Origin: an uncultured Bacilli bacterium
GTDB lineage: Bacteria; Bacillota_I; Bacilli_A; RF39; UBA660
DNA length: 7,578 bases
NCBI GenBank assembly: GCA_934090595.1
Contig: CAKOJO010000055.1
Coordinates: 1-7,578 of the forward strand
Direction: 5' to 3'
Shown: positions 1-7,414 of the stretch, in pieces
How the letters are laid out: every line of letters starts with the position of its first letter
Position numbering within the stretch: position 1 is the stretch's first letter
The notes under the pieces: generated by a model
Told to the model about the DNA's origin: nothing
Seen by the model: the letters and a program-made list of their open reading frames with translations, nothing else
Databases searched by the model: none
Translations under genes and position numbers: made by a program

Positions 1-13
1 AAGATTTCATCAC

Positions 14-43
14 AAAAAAAGAACCAATTTTTAAAATTGATTC
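14..43 (-). terminator. Intrinsic terminator of the heat-shock operon
   Basis: Read on the minus strand, the stem is GAATCAATTTT / AAAATTGGTTC (bases 43-21), complementary along its length with one U-G wobble. It is followed at once by seven T (20-14). The formal loop is a single A, so the innermost pair would open to leave a loop of three. The stem is AT-rich but has the right layout and sits about 90 bases after the dnaJ stop, where the operon should end. The inverted repeat and T-run are seen directly; termination is inferred. Confidence 0.75.
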
Positions 44-65
44 AATTTTTTATCATTAAGTTAGG

Positions 66-90
66 AAAAGTGTATTGCGAGCACACTTTT
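66..90 (-). terminator. Inverted repeat after dnaJ, possible first terminator
   Basis: AAAAGTGT (66-73) and ACACTTTT (83-90) form a perfect 8-bp stem around a 9-base loop. Because the arms are A- and T-rich, the hairpin ends in a short T run on either strand (four T on minus, five on plus). On the minus strand it lies about 40 bases after the dnaJ stop and before the stronger terminator at 14-43. It could be a weak first terminator or a 3'-end stabilising hairpin for the operon mRNA. Confidence 0.4.
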
Positions 91-130
91 TGTAATACAA
101 ATCTTAATTTTATACAGAATTGCACTTTTT

Positions 131-1255
131 TTAATTTTTTAAAAACTTTTCATACTTTTCAATAGACTTATCTTTCAAATCAGTCTTAGATAACTTATCA
201 AACAATTCTTTTTGTTCTCTAGTCAATTTCTTTGGAGTTACCACTTTAAGTTTAACATAAAAATCTCCATAATTAGAATAATTAGGATCTTTTACACCCT
301 TATCTTTTATTCTAAGAACATCTCCCGACTCACTACCAGATGGTATAGTAAGCGAAACAACTCCTTTAGGTAACTTAATATCCTTTTTACATCCAGATAT
401 AGCCTCAATAATAGTAATAGGAAGTTCAAGTATCAAATCAGATCCATGTCTTTCATAAAAATCATGATCCTTAACTTTAAACTCAATATATAAATCACCA
501 TTTTCCCCTCCATCTAAAGAAGGTTCACCTAAATTAGACAATCTAACTCTATTACCAGTATCTACTCCTTCAGGAACAGTAACAGTAATATTCTTAAGAA
601 CTTTTTCTACACCTTTACCACGACACTTAGAACATACCTTATCATAAGTAACACCCTTACCCTTACAATCAGGACAAGTAGTCTTAGATAAGAAACTACC
701 AAACATTGTATTTTGTTGTTTAGTAACTGTTCCACTTCCATGACAAGTCTCACAATTATGTTCACCAGATCCACCTTTACCAGAACAAGCACTACATTTT
801 TCAGTCGTCGTAATTTCTATATCCTTTTTACAACCCAAAACAGCTTCCATAAATGTAATATTCATAACTAAAAGTGAATCATTACCACGTGACTTTCTTT
901 GTCTTTTTGAACCCCCGAATGATGAAAAACCTCCAAAATGACCTCCCATTCCTCCGAATAAATCTTCAAAAATATCACTTAAATCTATATCTTGGAAATT
1001 AAAGTCAAATCCTCCAGCACTACCATTAGGTCCTTCGAATGCCGCATGTCCAAATTGATCATACTTCTTACGTTTATCAGCATCAGATAAAACAGCATAT
1101 GCTTCCTGTGCTTCCTTAAACTTTTCTGCAGCATCCTCTTCCTTTGAAACATCCGGATGATACTTCTTAGCAAGACGTCTAAACGCAAGCTTTATATCAG
1201 ATTCACTCGCATTCTTATCTACACCAAGAACTTCATAATAATCTCTCTTTACCAT
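131..1255 (-). CDS. dnaJ: Chaperone protein DnaJ (type I Hsp40)
   Basis: DnaJ is the cytosolic co-chaperone that delivers unfolded clients to DnaK and stimulates its ATPase. The 374-residue protein has the full type I layout. A J domain occupies about residues 4-70 with the HPD motif at 33-35. A Gly/Phe-rich linker runs about 75-116 (GGMGGHFGGF at 101-110). Four CxxCxGxG zinc-binding repeats start at about residues 154, 168, 194 and 208, and two C-terminal beta-barrel client-binding domains follow. The length is usual for the family. The ATG at 1255 is preceded by AAGGAG five bases upstream. The gene starts 13 bases after the pepF stop with no room for a promoter, so it is the last gene of the hrcA operon. 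Nothing is missing or broken. Confidence 0.97.
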   Translation of the reverse strand: MVKRDYYEVLGVDKNASESDIKLAFRRLAKKYHPDVSKEEDAAEKFKEAQEAYAVLSDADKRKKYDQFGHAAFEGPNGSAGGFDFNFQDIDLSDIFEDLFGGMGGHFGGFSSFGGSKRQRKSRGNDSLLVMNITFMEAVLGCKKDIEITTTEKCSACSGKGGSGEHNCETCHGSGTVTKQQNTMFGSFLSKTTCPDCKGKGVTYDKVCSKCRGKGVEKVLKNITVTVPEGVDTGNRVRLSNLGEPSLDGGENGDLYIEFKVKDHDFYERHGSDLILELPITIIEAISGCKKDIKLPKGVVSLTIPSGSESGDVLRIKDKGVKDPNYSNYGDFYVKLKVVTPKKLTREQKELFDKLSKTDLKDKSIEKYEKFLKN

Positions 1256-1268
1256 ACTACTCCTTCTT

Positions 1269-3065
1269 TCATTTTATTAATTCTTTAAATTCTTTTAATG
1301 CTTCACCAAACATATCAAGTGCATCATCAATCGTAGAGTCATTTTCTATATCTATACCTACACTCTTTAATATTTCAAGTGGATAATCACATCCTCCACT
1401 AGATAAAAACTTCATATAATTAGCTACTGCACCATCTTTATTATTAAGTATATCATTAGCTATTCTACAAGCAATAGATATACCAGTTGCATACTTATAA
1501 ACATAAAAACTATTATAAAAATGTGGAATTCTTGCCCATTCTAACTTAATTATATCATCACTTACTACACTATCTCCATAATATTTCTTATTCAAATCAT
1601 AATATATATTACAAAAATCATCACAAGTTAATATCTCATCATTAAATGTTTTAGTATGAACAATACTTTCAAATTCTGCAAACTGTGTTTGTCTATATAA
1701 AGTAGTTCTAATATGTTCCATTAAATTACTCAAATAATATAACTTTTCATTCTTATCATTAGCATTTAAATAACAATATCTATTTAAAAGTATCTCATTA
1801 ACAGTCGAAGCAATTTCTGCTAGAAAAATAGGATAAGATGCATCATGATACTCTTTATTCTTATGAGAATAAAAACTATGCATTGAATGACCTAACTCAT
1901 GCGCAACAGTAGATACATCATTAAAAGATCCTTCAAAATTAAGTAAAACATAAGGCAATGTATCATAAGAACCCCATGAATAAGCACCACTTCTTTTATT
2001 CTTATTATTATAAACATCAATACACTTACTATTAAATAAATTAGTTAAATCTTTTATATAAGAATCTCCAAGTGGTTTTAATGCACTAAGAACTAAATCT
2101 TTTGCCTCTTGATAAGTATACTTCTTATTTATATCTTTTATTAAAGGTACATGAAGATCATACATATGCATCTCATCTAAACCAAGAACTTCTTTTCTAA
2201 CACTCATATAATCATGCAATAAATCCAATCTTTTATTAACTGTATCAATAAGCTTATTATATAAACCAACACTAATATTATCATTATCTAAACTCATCTG
2301 TATAGGACTACTATAATTCCTAGTATGAGCAAGAAAACTATCAACTTTTAAATTACCCTTATATGTTGATGATATAGTATTCTTCAAACTATCATAACCA
2401 TTATACATAGAATAAAATGCATCATGACGAACCCTTCTATCAGTTGACTCAATATACCTAGAATAATTACTATTATTAAGTTCAACTATATTATTATTAG
2501 AATCTTCTATATCAGAAAACTTCATATCAACATCATCAATCATATCAAAAGTATCCGAAGGATTTCTAAAAATTTCTCCCAAAGATGCTAGTAATGTTTC
2601 AATCTCTTTAGTCAAAGTATGCTCCTTAGTCCTAAACGTATCCTTAAGAACAAACTCATACTTCTTTAACTTCTCATTTTCTTTCATATAACTATCTATT
2701 AAACTATAATCACTCTTAAGAAGTTCAGGTGTAAAAAACGATATATCAGAAAATACTTTATCACAAACACCATCTATTCTTTTTACTAAAGCAAGATTAT
2801 TCGTAATAGACATATCCTCATGATGTTTCATATTAGCATAAACCACTAACTTATCAATAAGTCTCATTACTTCATAATACTTATTTATTCCATCAAGAAG
2901 ATTAGTACTACTATCAAGAAGATGCCCTTCATATGAACAAAACTCTTTTGTTAATAACAAAACCTTATCAAGATCATCATCTATTTCTTCATTACTACTA
3001 TAAATCTTAGATAAATCCCATTTATAAGAATCATCTATTTCACATCTTTGTTTAATCTTTTCCAT
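1269..3065 (-). CDS. pepF: Oligoendopeptidase F (M3 family zinc metallopeptidase)
   Basis: This is a cytosolic zinc peptidase of the M3B/PepF family, which cuts short oligopeptides, typically of about 7-17 residues. The 598-residue length is normal for PepF. The zinc site is visible: HELGH at 389-393 supplies two histidines and the catalytic Glu390, and Glu417 in FLAEIAST is the expected third ligand. The conserved GSYDTLPYVLLNFEG stretch precedes HELGH, and a C-terminal EWARIPHFYNSFYVYKYATG segment (about 509-528) holds the His/Tyr residues that contact substrate in this family. There is no signal peptide. The ATG at 3065 has AGGGAG upstream. The unusual point is the location between dnaK and dnaJ in the same tightly packed operon. 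This suggests co-induction with chaperones, perhaps to clear peptides released by heat-shock proteases; that role is inferred. The gene symbol rests on family resemblance. Confidence 0.94.
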   Translation of the reverse strand: MEKIKQRCEIDDSYKWDLSKIYSSNEEIDDDLDKVLLLTKEFCSYEGHLLDSSTNLLDGINKYYEVMRLIDKLVVYANMKHHEDMSITNNLALVKRIDGVCDKVFSDISFFTPELLKSDYSLIDSYMKENEKLKKYEFVLKDTFRTKEHTLTKEIETLLASLGEIFRNPSDTFDMIDDVDMKFSDIEDSNNNIVELNNSNYSRYIESTDRRVRHDAFYSMYNGYDSLKNTISSTYKGNLKVDSFLAHTRNYSSPIQMSLDNDNISVGLYNKLIDTVNKRLDLLHDYMSVRKEVLGLDEMHMYDLHVPLIKDINKKYTYQEAKDLVLSALKPLGDSYIKDLTNLFNSKCIDVYNNKNKRSGAYSWGSYDTLPYVLLNFEGSFNDVSTVAHELGHSMHSFYSHKNKEYHDASYPIFLAEIASTVNEILLNRYCYLNANDKNEKLYYLSNLMEHIRTTLYRQTQFAEFESIVHTKTFNDEILTCDDFCNIYYDLNKKYYGDSVVSDDIIKLEWARIPHFYNSFYVYKYATGISIACRIANDILNNKDGAVANYMKFLSSGGCDYPLEILKSVGIDIENDSTIDDALDMFGEALKEFKELIK

Positions 3066-3072
3066 AATCTCT

Positions 3073-3113
3073 CCCTATATATTATATATAAGGGAAGTCA
3101 TTAGACTTCCCCT
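3073..3113 (-). promoter_or_regulatory. dnaK-pepF intergenic hairpins, possible RNA switch
   Basis: On the minus strand the gap can form GGGAAGTC-TAAT-GACTTCCC (3111-3092), a perfect 8-bp stem extendable by a G-U and an A-U pair. No T-run follows, so it is a poor terminator. The CCC of its 3' arm can instead pair with GGG at 3075-3073 through CCC-T-TATATAT / ATATATA-GGG. That second hairpin contains the GGG of the pepF ribosome binding site AGGGAG. The two folds cannot coexist. The complementarity is seen in the sequence; a regulatory effect on pepF translation or mRNA stability is inferred. Confidence 0.45.
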
Positions 3114-3120
3114 AAATAAA

Positions 3121-4929
3121 TTATTTTTCTTCGTATTCTGCTTCTTGTACTCCATCATCTTTTTTATTATCTTCACTAGATTCTTTATTTTCTTCAGGAG
3201 CAGCTTGTTGATAAACCTTTGCTGCTAAAGCATAAGTAACTTCTTGTAAAGCTTCAGTCTTTTTCTTAATATCATCAAGATCATCTTTTTCTAATGCTTC
3301 TTTTAAATCTTTAATCTTTTCTTCTGCATCAGATTTTTCTTTATCTTCAACTTTATCTTTAAGATCCTTAATAGCCTTTTCAGTAGCAAAAATCATTTGT
3401 TCTCCTTCATTTTTAGCATCCGCTAAAGCCTTTCTCTTTTCATCTTCTTCTCTATTAGCTTCAGCTTCTTTTACCATTTTATCAATTTCATCATCTGAAA
3501 GTGAAGCATTAGATGTAATAGTAATCTTTTGTTCTTTATTAGTACCTAAATCTTTAGCAGTTACATTTACAATACCATTAGCATCAATATCAAACTTAAC
3601 TTCAATTTGAGGTACTCCACGTGGTGCAGGTGGTAAATCAGTAAGTTGGAACCTACCAAGTGTTTTATTATCTGCAGCCATTGGTCTTTCACCTTGAAGA
3701 ACATGAATATCTACAGCAGGTTGATTATCTTGAGCTGTACTAAATACTTGAGATTTACTAGTTGGAATTGTTGTATTTCTAGGAATTAACACAGTCATTA
3801 CATTACCTAAAGTTTCAATACCAAGTGATAATGGTGTTACATCTAGAAGTACTACATCATTTACATCCCCAGTAAGTACACCACCTTGAATAGCAGCACC
3901 CATTGCTACTACTTCATCTGGATTTACTGATTTATTAGGTTCTTTTCCTAATTCTTTCTTAATTAATTCTTGAACCATAGGAATACGAGTAGAACCACCA
4001 ACTAAAATTACTTGATCAATATCATCTTTAGATACTTTAGCATCTTTCATTGCATTTCTTACTGGTGTAAGAGTTGAATCAACTAAATCTCTAACTAAAT
4101 CTTCAAACTTAGCACGTGTAAGAGTCATATCTAAATGAAGTGGTCCATCACTACCTTGTGTTATAAATGGACAAGATATTTGAGTAGTAGTTACTCCACT
4201 TAAATCTTTCTTAGCTTTTTCAGCAGCTTCTTTTAAACGTTGCATTGCCATTTTATCTTTTGATAAATCAATACCATTAGCTTTCTTAAATTCTTCAACT
4301 AAATAAGTAATAATTTTTTCATCAAAATCATCACCACCTAAATGGTTATTACCATTAGTAGCTTTTACTTCAAATACACCTTCACCAAGTTCTAGAATAG
4401 AAACATCAAATGTTCCTCCCCCTAAGTCGTATACAAGAATAGTTTGCATTTTATCTTGTTTATCTAAACCATATGCAAGTGATGCTGCAGTTGGTTCATT
4501 AATAATTCTTTCTACTTCAAGTCCTGCTATCTTACCTGCATTCTTAGTAGCTTGACGTTGTGCATCATTAAAATATGCTGGAACAGTAATTACTGCTTTA
4601 GTAACCTTTTCTCCAAGATATGCTTCAGCACTATTCTTTAAATCAGTTAAAATCATTGCACTAATTTCTTCAGGACTATACTTCTTACCATCAAGTTCAA
4701 CCTTTTCTTTAGTACCCATTAATCTCTTAATACTACGAACAGTATTAGGATTAGTTTCAGCTTGACGTTTTGCAACATCTCCAACTAATTTTTCTCCATT
4801 TTTAAATGCCACAATTGAAGGAGTAGTTCTATTTCCTTCAGGATTTGGGATTACTTTAGCTTCCCCTGCTTCTAAGACTGCCACACAACTATTAGTTGTA
4901 CCTAAGTCTATACCAATTATTTTACTCAT
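3121..4929 (-). CDS. dnaK: Chaperone protein DnaK (Hsp70)
   Basis: DnaK is the ATP-driven cytosolic chaperone that works with DnaJ and GrpE. From the ATG at 4929 it is 602 residues. The ATPase domain (about 1-357) shows the phosphate-1 motif IGIDLGTTNS (5-14), VYDLGGGTFD (166-175) and ILVGGSTRIP (308-317). The linker DVVLLDVTPL is at 358-367, followed by the substrate-binding domain to about 475, the helical lid, and a charged tail ending EAEYEEK. The segment around residues 72-84 is short, lacking the insertion found in Gram-negative DnaKs. An ATG nine bases earlier (4938) is in frame but has AAGGA almost touching it. The ATG at 4929 has the same AAGGA at about ten bases and gives the standard MSKIIGIDLG start, so it is preferred. 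The gene lies 34 bases after grpE and is transcribed with it. Confidence 0.97.
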   Translation of the reverse strand: MSKIIGIDLGTTNSCVAVLEAGEAKVIPNPEGNRTTPSIVAFKNGEKLVGDVAKRQAETNPNTVRSIKRLMGTKEKVELDGKKYSPEEISAMILTDLKNSAEAYLGEKVTKAVITVPAYFNDAQRQATKNAGKIAGLEVERIINEPTAASLAYGLDKQDKMQTILVYDLGGGTFDVSILELGEGVFEVKATNGNNHLGGDDFDEKIITYLVEEFKKANGIDLSKDKMAMQRLKEAAEKAKKDLSGVTTTQISCPFITQGSDGPLHLDMTLTRAKFEDLVRDLVDSTLTPVRNAMKDAKVSKDDIDQVILVGGSTRIPMVQELIKKELGKEPNKSVNPDEVVAMGAAIQGGVLTGDVNDVVLLDVTPLSLGIETLGNVMTVLIPRNTTIPTSKSQVFSTAQDNQPAVDIHVLQGERPMAADNKTLGRFQLTDLPPAPRGVPQIEVKFDIDANGIVNVTAKDLGTNKEQKITITSNASLSDDEIDKMVKEAEANREEDEKRKALADAKNEGEQMIFATEKAIKDLKDKVEDKEKSDAEEKIKDLKEALEKDDLDDIKKKTEALQEVTYALAAKVYQQAAPEENKESSEDNKKDDGVQEAEYEEK

Positions 4930-4963
4930 ATTAATCATTTCCTTTCATATTTATTTTTAACTA

Positions 4964-5482
4964 TTATTCATTTATTATAACCATTGCTGGTCGTAAAACT
5001 TTGTCTTTATATGTATACCCTTTCTTAAACACTTCAAGTACTACACCAGACTCTTTAGTATCATCCTTTTTAGTAGCAACACTTTGATGATACATTGGAT
5101 CAAACACTTTATCAAGTGCCTCAATCTCTTTTACTTCATAACTATTTAATATATCAATAACTTGATTATAAATAAGTTTAAAACCATCAAGATAACTCTT
5201 AAAAGCTTCATCATCCAAAATCAAAGCCCTTTCAAAATTATCTACAACATTAAGTAGTAACAATATCAAATCACTATTGCAATACTTAAGTAAATTAGAA
5301 GTCTCTTCATCTTTTCTTTTACGATAATTTATTAAATCTGCCTTACTACGAAGAATCTCATTATTTAAAGATTCAATCTCACCCTTAAGAAGTTCTATTT
5401 CTTCATTCTTATTAGGTTTATGTTTCTTTTTTACTTCAACTTCTTTTTCATTTTCATTTTCTATATCTTTATTTTCTTCCAT
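4964..5482 (-). CDS. grpE: Nucleotide exchange factor GrpE
   Basis: GrpE is the dimeric exchange factor that releases ADP from DnaK and so resets the chaperone cycle. At 172 residues it is slightly short, as is common in low-GC Gram-positives. A charged, probably disordered tail (about 1-28) precedes a long coiled-coil dimerisation helix (about 28-65, including the family signature NYRKRKDEE at 52-60). The C-terminal DnaK-contacting beta domain has FDPMYHQSV (127-135) and FKKGYTYKDKVLRPAMVII (152-170), close to the canonical GrpE signature. The ATG at 5482 is preceded by GGGAGG at four bases. The start lies ten bases after the hrcA stop, so the ribosome binding site fills the gap and the two genes are probably translationally coupled. 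Confidence 0.96.
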   Translation of the reverse strand: MEENKDIENENEKEVEVKKKHKPNKNEEIELLKGEIESLNNEILRSKADLINYRKRKDEETSNLLKYCNSDLILLLLNVVDNFERALILDDEAFKSYLDGFKLIYNQVIDILNSYEVKEIEALDKVFDPMYHQSVATKKDDTKESGVVLEVFKKGYTYKDKVLRPAMVIINE

Positions 5483-5492
5483 GATTCCTCCC

Positions 5493-6476
5493 TCACTTAA
5501 GATGTTCTTTTATATATCCCAGAAGAGACACAACACGATCATATTCCATTCTCTTTGGACCTATTACCGCTATTGTACCTTCATCAGTATCTGTTTTATA
5601 CTTAGTCTTAATAACAGTAACATCATCATCTAATTTAGATTCCTTTCCAATATAAATATTTATATCATTATCATCCTCTTCAATAGATTCAAATAAAGAA
5701 CTATCCTCAAACTTATTAAGAAGATTCTTAATCTTTTCTACATTGTTAAACTCTGGTTGATTCAAAATATTAGTCTTTCCCACAAATGACATATCATTCT
5801 TAGAAACCATATCACTAAATACATTATAAAAAGCATTATATATTATTTCATGTTGCATTACATATTGATTAATTATCGGTTTTACCTCAAACTCCAATTT
5901 CTTATTTATCTCATCAATCGGAGTACCAATAAGTAACTTATTAATAAGCTCAACAGTTTTTTGAACCTCTTCAATACTAACACCAGAAATAGTTATATTT
6001 CTATGTTCCACATGCCCTTTATCAGTCACTATTATAGCAATAAGTTTAGAATCCATAAGAGGAAGAACCTCAACTTTTTGTAACTTATTCTCATTAGATT
6101 TAGAACCAAGTACTACCGATGTATAATCAGTAAGCTCAGATATAATAGCAAGACTCTTTTTAATTACATCAGGCATATCTAATTTATTATTATTAAATAT
6201 AAGCTGTAACTTTAATACATCATCACCATTCATCTTCTTAGGTTCCATTAAATTATCTACATAATAACGATACCCAGCCTCACTAGGCATTCTACCACTA
6301 GAAACATGAGTCTTTTCAAGATAACCAAGATCTTCAAGAATAGACATTTCATTTCTAACAGTAGCACTAGAACAATTAAGTTCATCACATATTAGTTTAG
6401 AACCAACAGGATTAACACTTTTAACATACTCATCAACAATCAGTTGGAGTATCTTTTCTTGTCTTGAAGTTAGCAT
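5493..6476 (-). CDS. hrcA: Heat-inducible transcription repressor HrcA
   Basis: HrcA is the DNA-binding repressor that sits on CIRCE operators and shuts off chaperone operons in unstressed cells; in the family it needs GroEL to stay active. The protein has 327 residues. The winged helix-turn-helix is at about 4-62, with VGSKLICDELNCSSATVRNE as the helix-turn-helix core (24-43) and the conserved SSGRMPSEAGYRYYVD (59-74) at its end. The rest is the GAF-like and dimerisation part. A longer in-frame start at GTG 6494 is possible, but that codon lies inside the CIRCE half-site. The ATG at 6476 has a perfect AGGAGG five bases upstream and begins at the usual MLTSRQ, so 6476 is chosen. As first gene of the operon behind two CIRCE sites, it controls itself and everything downstream. 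It ends in TGA. Confidence 0.95.
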   Translation of the reverse strand: MLTSRQEKILQLIVDEYVKSVNPVGSKLICDELNCSSATVRNEMSILEDLGYLEKTHVSSGRMPSEAGYRYYVDNLMEPKKMNGDDVLKLQLIFNNNKLDMPDVIKKSLAIISELTDYTSVVLGSKSNENKLQKVEVLPLMDSKLIAIIVTDKGHVEHRNITISGVSIEEVQKTVELINKLLIGTPIDEINKKLEFEVKPIINQYVMQHEIIYNAFYNVFSDMVSKNDMSFVGKTNILNQPEFNNVEKIKNLLNKFEDSSLFESIEEDDNDINIYIGKESKLDDDVTVIKTKYKTDTDEGTIAVIGPKRMEYDRVVSLLGYIKEHLK

Positions 6477-6481
6477 ATTAA

Positions 6482-6487
6482 CCTCCT
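6482..6487 (-). promoter_or_regulatory. hrcA ribosome binding site
   Basis: AGGAGG lies five bases before the ATG at 6476 and directly abuts the promoter-distal CIRCE half-site. It settles the hrcA start: the alternative GTG at 6494 lies upstream of this site, within the operator. Confidence 0.85.
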
Positions 6488-6513
6488 TTAGCACTCTATT
6501 CCCTTAGTGCTAA
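6488..6513 (-). promoter_or_regulatory. CIRCE operator 2 (at transcription start)
   Basis: On the plus strand this is TTAGCACTC (6488-6496), eight bases, then TAGTGCTAA (6505-6513). The CIRCE consensus is TTAGCACTC-N9-GAGTGCTAA. One half is perfect, the other has 8 of 9 bases, and the spacer is one base short. It covers the expected transcription start and ends next to the hrcA ribosome binding site, so in the mRNA it can also fold as a leader hairpin. HrcA is the expected ligand. Confidence 0.85.
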
Positions 6514-6517
6514 TATC

Positions 6518-6546
6518 ATTATAATATTATATGTTAGCATTGTCAA
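6518..6546 (-). promoter_or_regulatory. Sigma-A promoter of the heat-shock operon
   Basis: The minus strand carries TTGACA (6546-6541), 17 bases, then TATAAT (6523-6518): a perfect match in both boxes and in spacing. Transcription should start near 6511, giving a leader of about 35 bases before the hrcA ATG. Two seven-A tracts separated by one T (6575-6561) lie further upstream, at about -50 to -64, and resemble part of an UP element. Such a strong promoter is expected where HrcA repression is the only brake. Confidence 0.92.
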
Positions 6547-6560
6547 TACATGAGTGCTAA
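6534..6560 (-). promoter_or_regulatory. CIRCE operator 1 (over the -35 box)
   Basis: On the plus strand this is TTAGCATTG (6534-6542), nine bases, then GAGTGCTAA (6552-6560). One half-site is perfect, the other matches 7 of 9 positions, and the spacer is the canonical nine. The element completely overlaps the -35 box, so bound HrcA would exclude RNA polymerase. The C-to-T and C-to-G changes in its weak half coincide with the consensus TTGACA, as if promoter and operator compromise there. Confidence 0.85.
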
Positions 6561-6585
6561 TTTTTTTATTTTTTTACACAAATAT

Positions 6586-6607
6586 AAAAAAAGTCTTTAT
6601 TGACTCC
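6586..6607 (-). terminator. Weak terminator after the fic remnant
   Basis: On the minus strand GGAGTC-AATAAA-GACTTT can form a 6-bp stem with two G-U pairs and a 6-base loop, running into a seven-T tract (6592-6586). It lies 15 bases after the predicted end of the fic remnant and before the heat-shock promoter, a sensible place for a terminator. The stem is weak, so the call is tentative. Confidence 0.4.
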
Positions 6608-6621
6608 ATATTGTCACAAAA

Positions 6622-7363
6622 TTAATTATTATCTTCTTCCAAAAAATAATTAACCAATTTCTCGTAGTTATTTTGACTATTTAAACAAGTATCAATCAAA
6701 TAACCTTTTTCATTATCTATTTGATATTCTTTAATTCCTCTAATATAGAAATCTTTATTTTTTTTCTATAAAAAATTGCATTATATCATTATATAAACAT
6801 TCTCTGAACATAATCATTCTACCAACACGTCCATTTCCATCTTGGAATGGATGAATACCTTCAAATCTTACATGAAACTCAATAATATCTTCAATTTTCT
6901 TTTCAGATAGTGTTTCATACCATGCTAATAAATCTTTCATATCTTTTTTAACATCTTTAGGAAGTGTTGTTGTAATATTCCCTACAACGTTTTTCATTTT
7001 TTTATAATCCCCAATATTAAACCATTCCTTCTCACTATCTATTAATGTTCCATCTTTTAAAATAAAATGAAACTCTTTAATCATATCTTAAGATAATTTT
7101 TCTTCAATTGTATCTAACATGTATTTAAATAATGTAAAATGATTTTTTGTTTCAGTTGCATCTTTTAATACTATAACTTTATCACCACTTGTTAAAATAG
7201 TTCCTGTATCATATATACTTGCTGTTTCATCAAGTGTAATTGTAGAACCTTCCATATAATTTGTATTGTATACAAAATCTATTTGTGTTTTATAATATAA
7301 ATTACCCGGTAAATTCATATTTTTTTGTTCTATTAATGCTTTTTTTATTTTACTTATTTCCAT
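6622..7363 (-). pseudogene. Fic-domain protein (probable AMP-transferase), doubly disrupted
   Basis: Fic enzymes usually transfer AMP from ATP to a target hydroxyl. Read through, the gene encodes about 246 residues, a normal size for a single-domain Fic protein. The N-terminal part (ATG at 7363, AAGGAG nine bases upstream) has TNYMEG at 34-39, matching the [S/T]xxxE[G/N] autoinhibitory motif of class II Fic proteins. Codon 92 is TAA (7090-7088). The same frame resumes with GAT and an ATG at 7084 and holds the active site HPFQDGNGRVGR (171-182, catalytic His171). This frame stops at 6755, just after an A8 run (6765-6758). Shifting by one base after that run gives a convincing Fic C-terminus (KDFYIRGIKEYQIDNEKGYL..., stop TAA at 6624-6622). 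Removing one A would restore the frame. Two lesions make a pseudogene most likely. Slippage at A8 and restart at 7084 could still yield partial products. Confidence 0.85.
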
Positions 7364-7386
7364 CTGCTTTTTCTCCTTCTATTAAT

Positions 7387-7414
7387 ATCGTATCATTTTT
7401 TACAAAAATAAACA
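7387..7414 (-). promoter_or_regulatory. Possible promoter of the fic remnant
   Basis: The minus strand has an extended -10 element TGA-TACGAT (TACGAT at 7392-7387), with a poor -35 candidate TTGTTT (7414-7409) 16 bases upstream. This lies about 25 bases before the fic ATG and adjoins the TTGCACTTTG repeats, so a repressor bound there would overlap the -35 region. Only the -10 part is convincing. Confidence 0.35.

Noticed and set aside
607..1188. Two short minus-strand frames inside dnaJ
   Set aside because: They are shadows of the intact, strongly conserved dnaJ frame.
3081..3086. TATAAT in the dnaK-pepF gap as an internal pepF promoter
   Set aside because: The -10 match is perfect, but it lies in an alternating AT stretch and nothing like TTGACA occurs 16-18 bases upstream.
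6477..6494. hrcA extended at its 5' end to GTG 6494
   Set aside because: The GTG is part of the CIRCE half-site and has no ribosome binding site of its own, while the ATG at 6476 has AGGAGG at five bases and gives the family-standard N-terminus.
6755..7363. Two adjacent fic pieces as two independent genes, for example a toxin and antitoxin pair
   Set aside because: They share one frame with one intervening stop, the second has no visible ribosome binding site, and a third piece follows in another frame. A single decayed gene is simpler; the split option is kept only as a finding.
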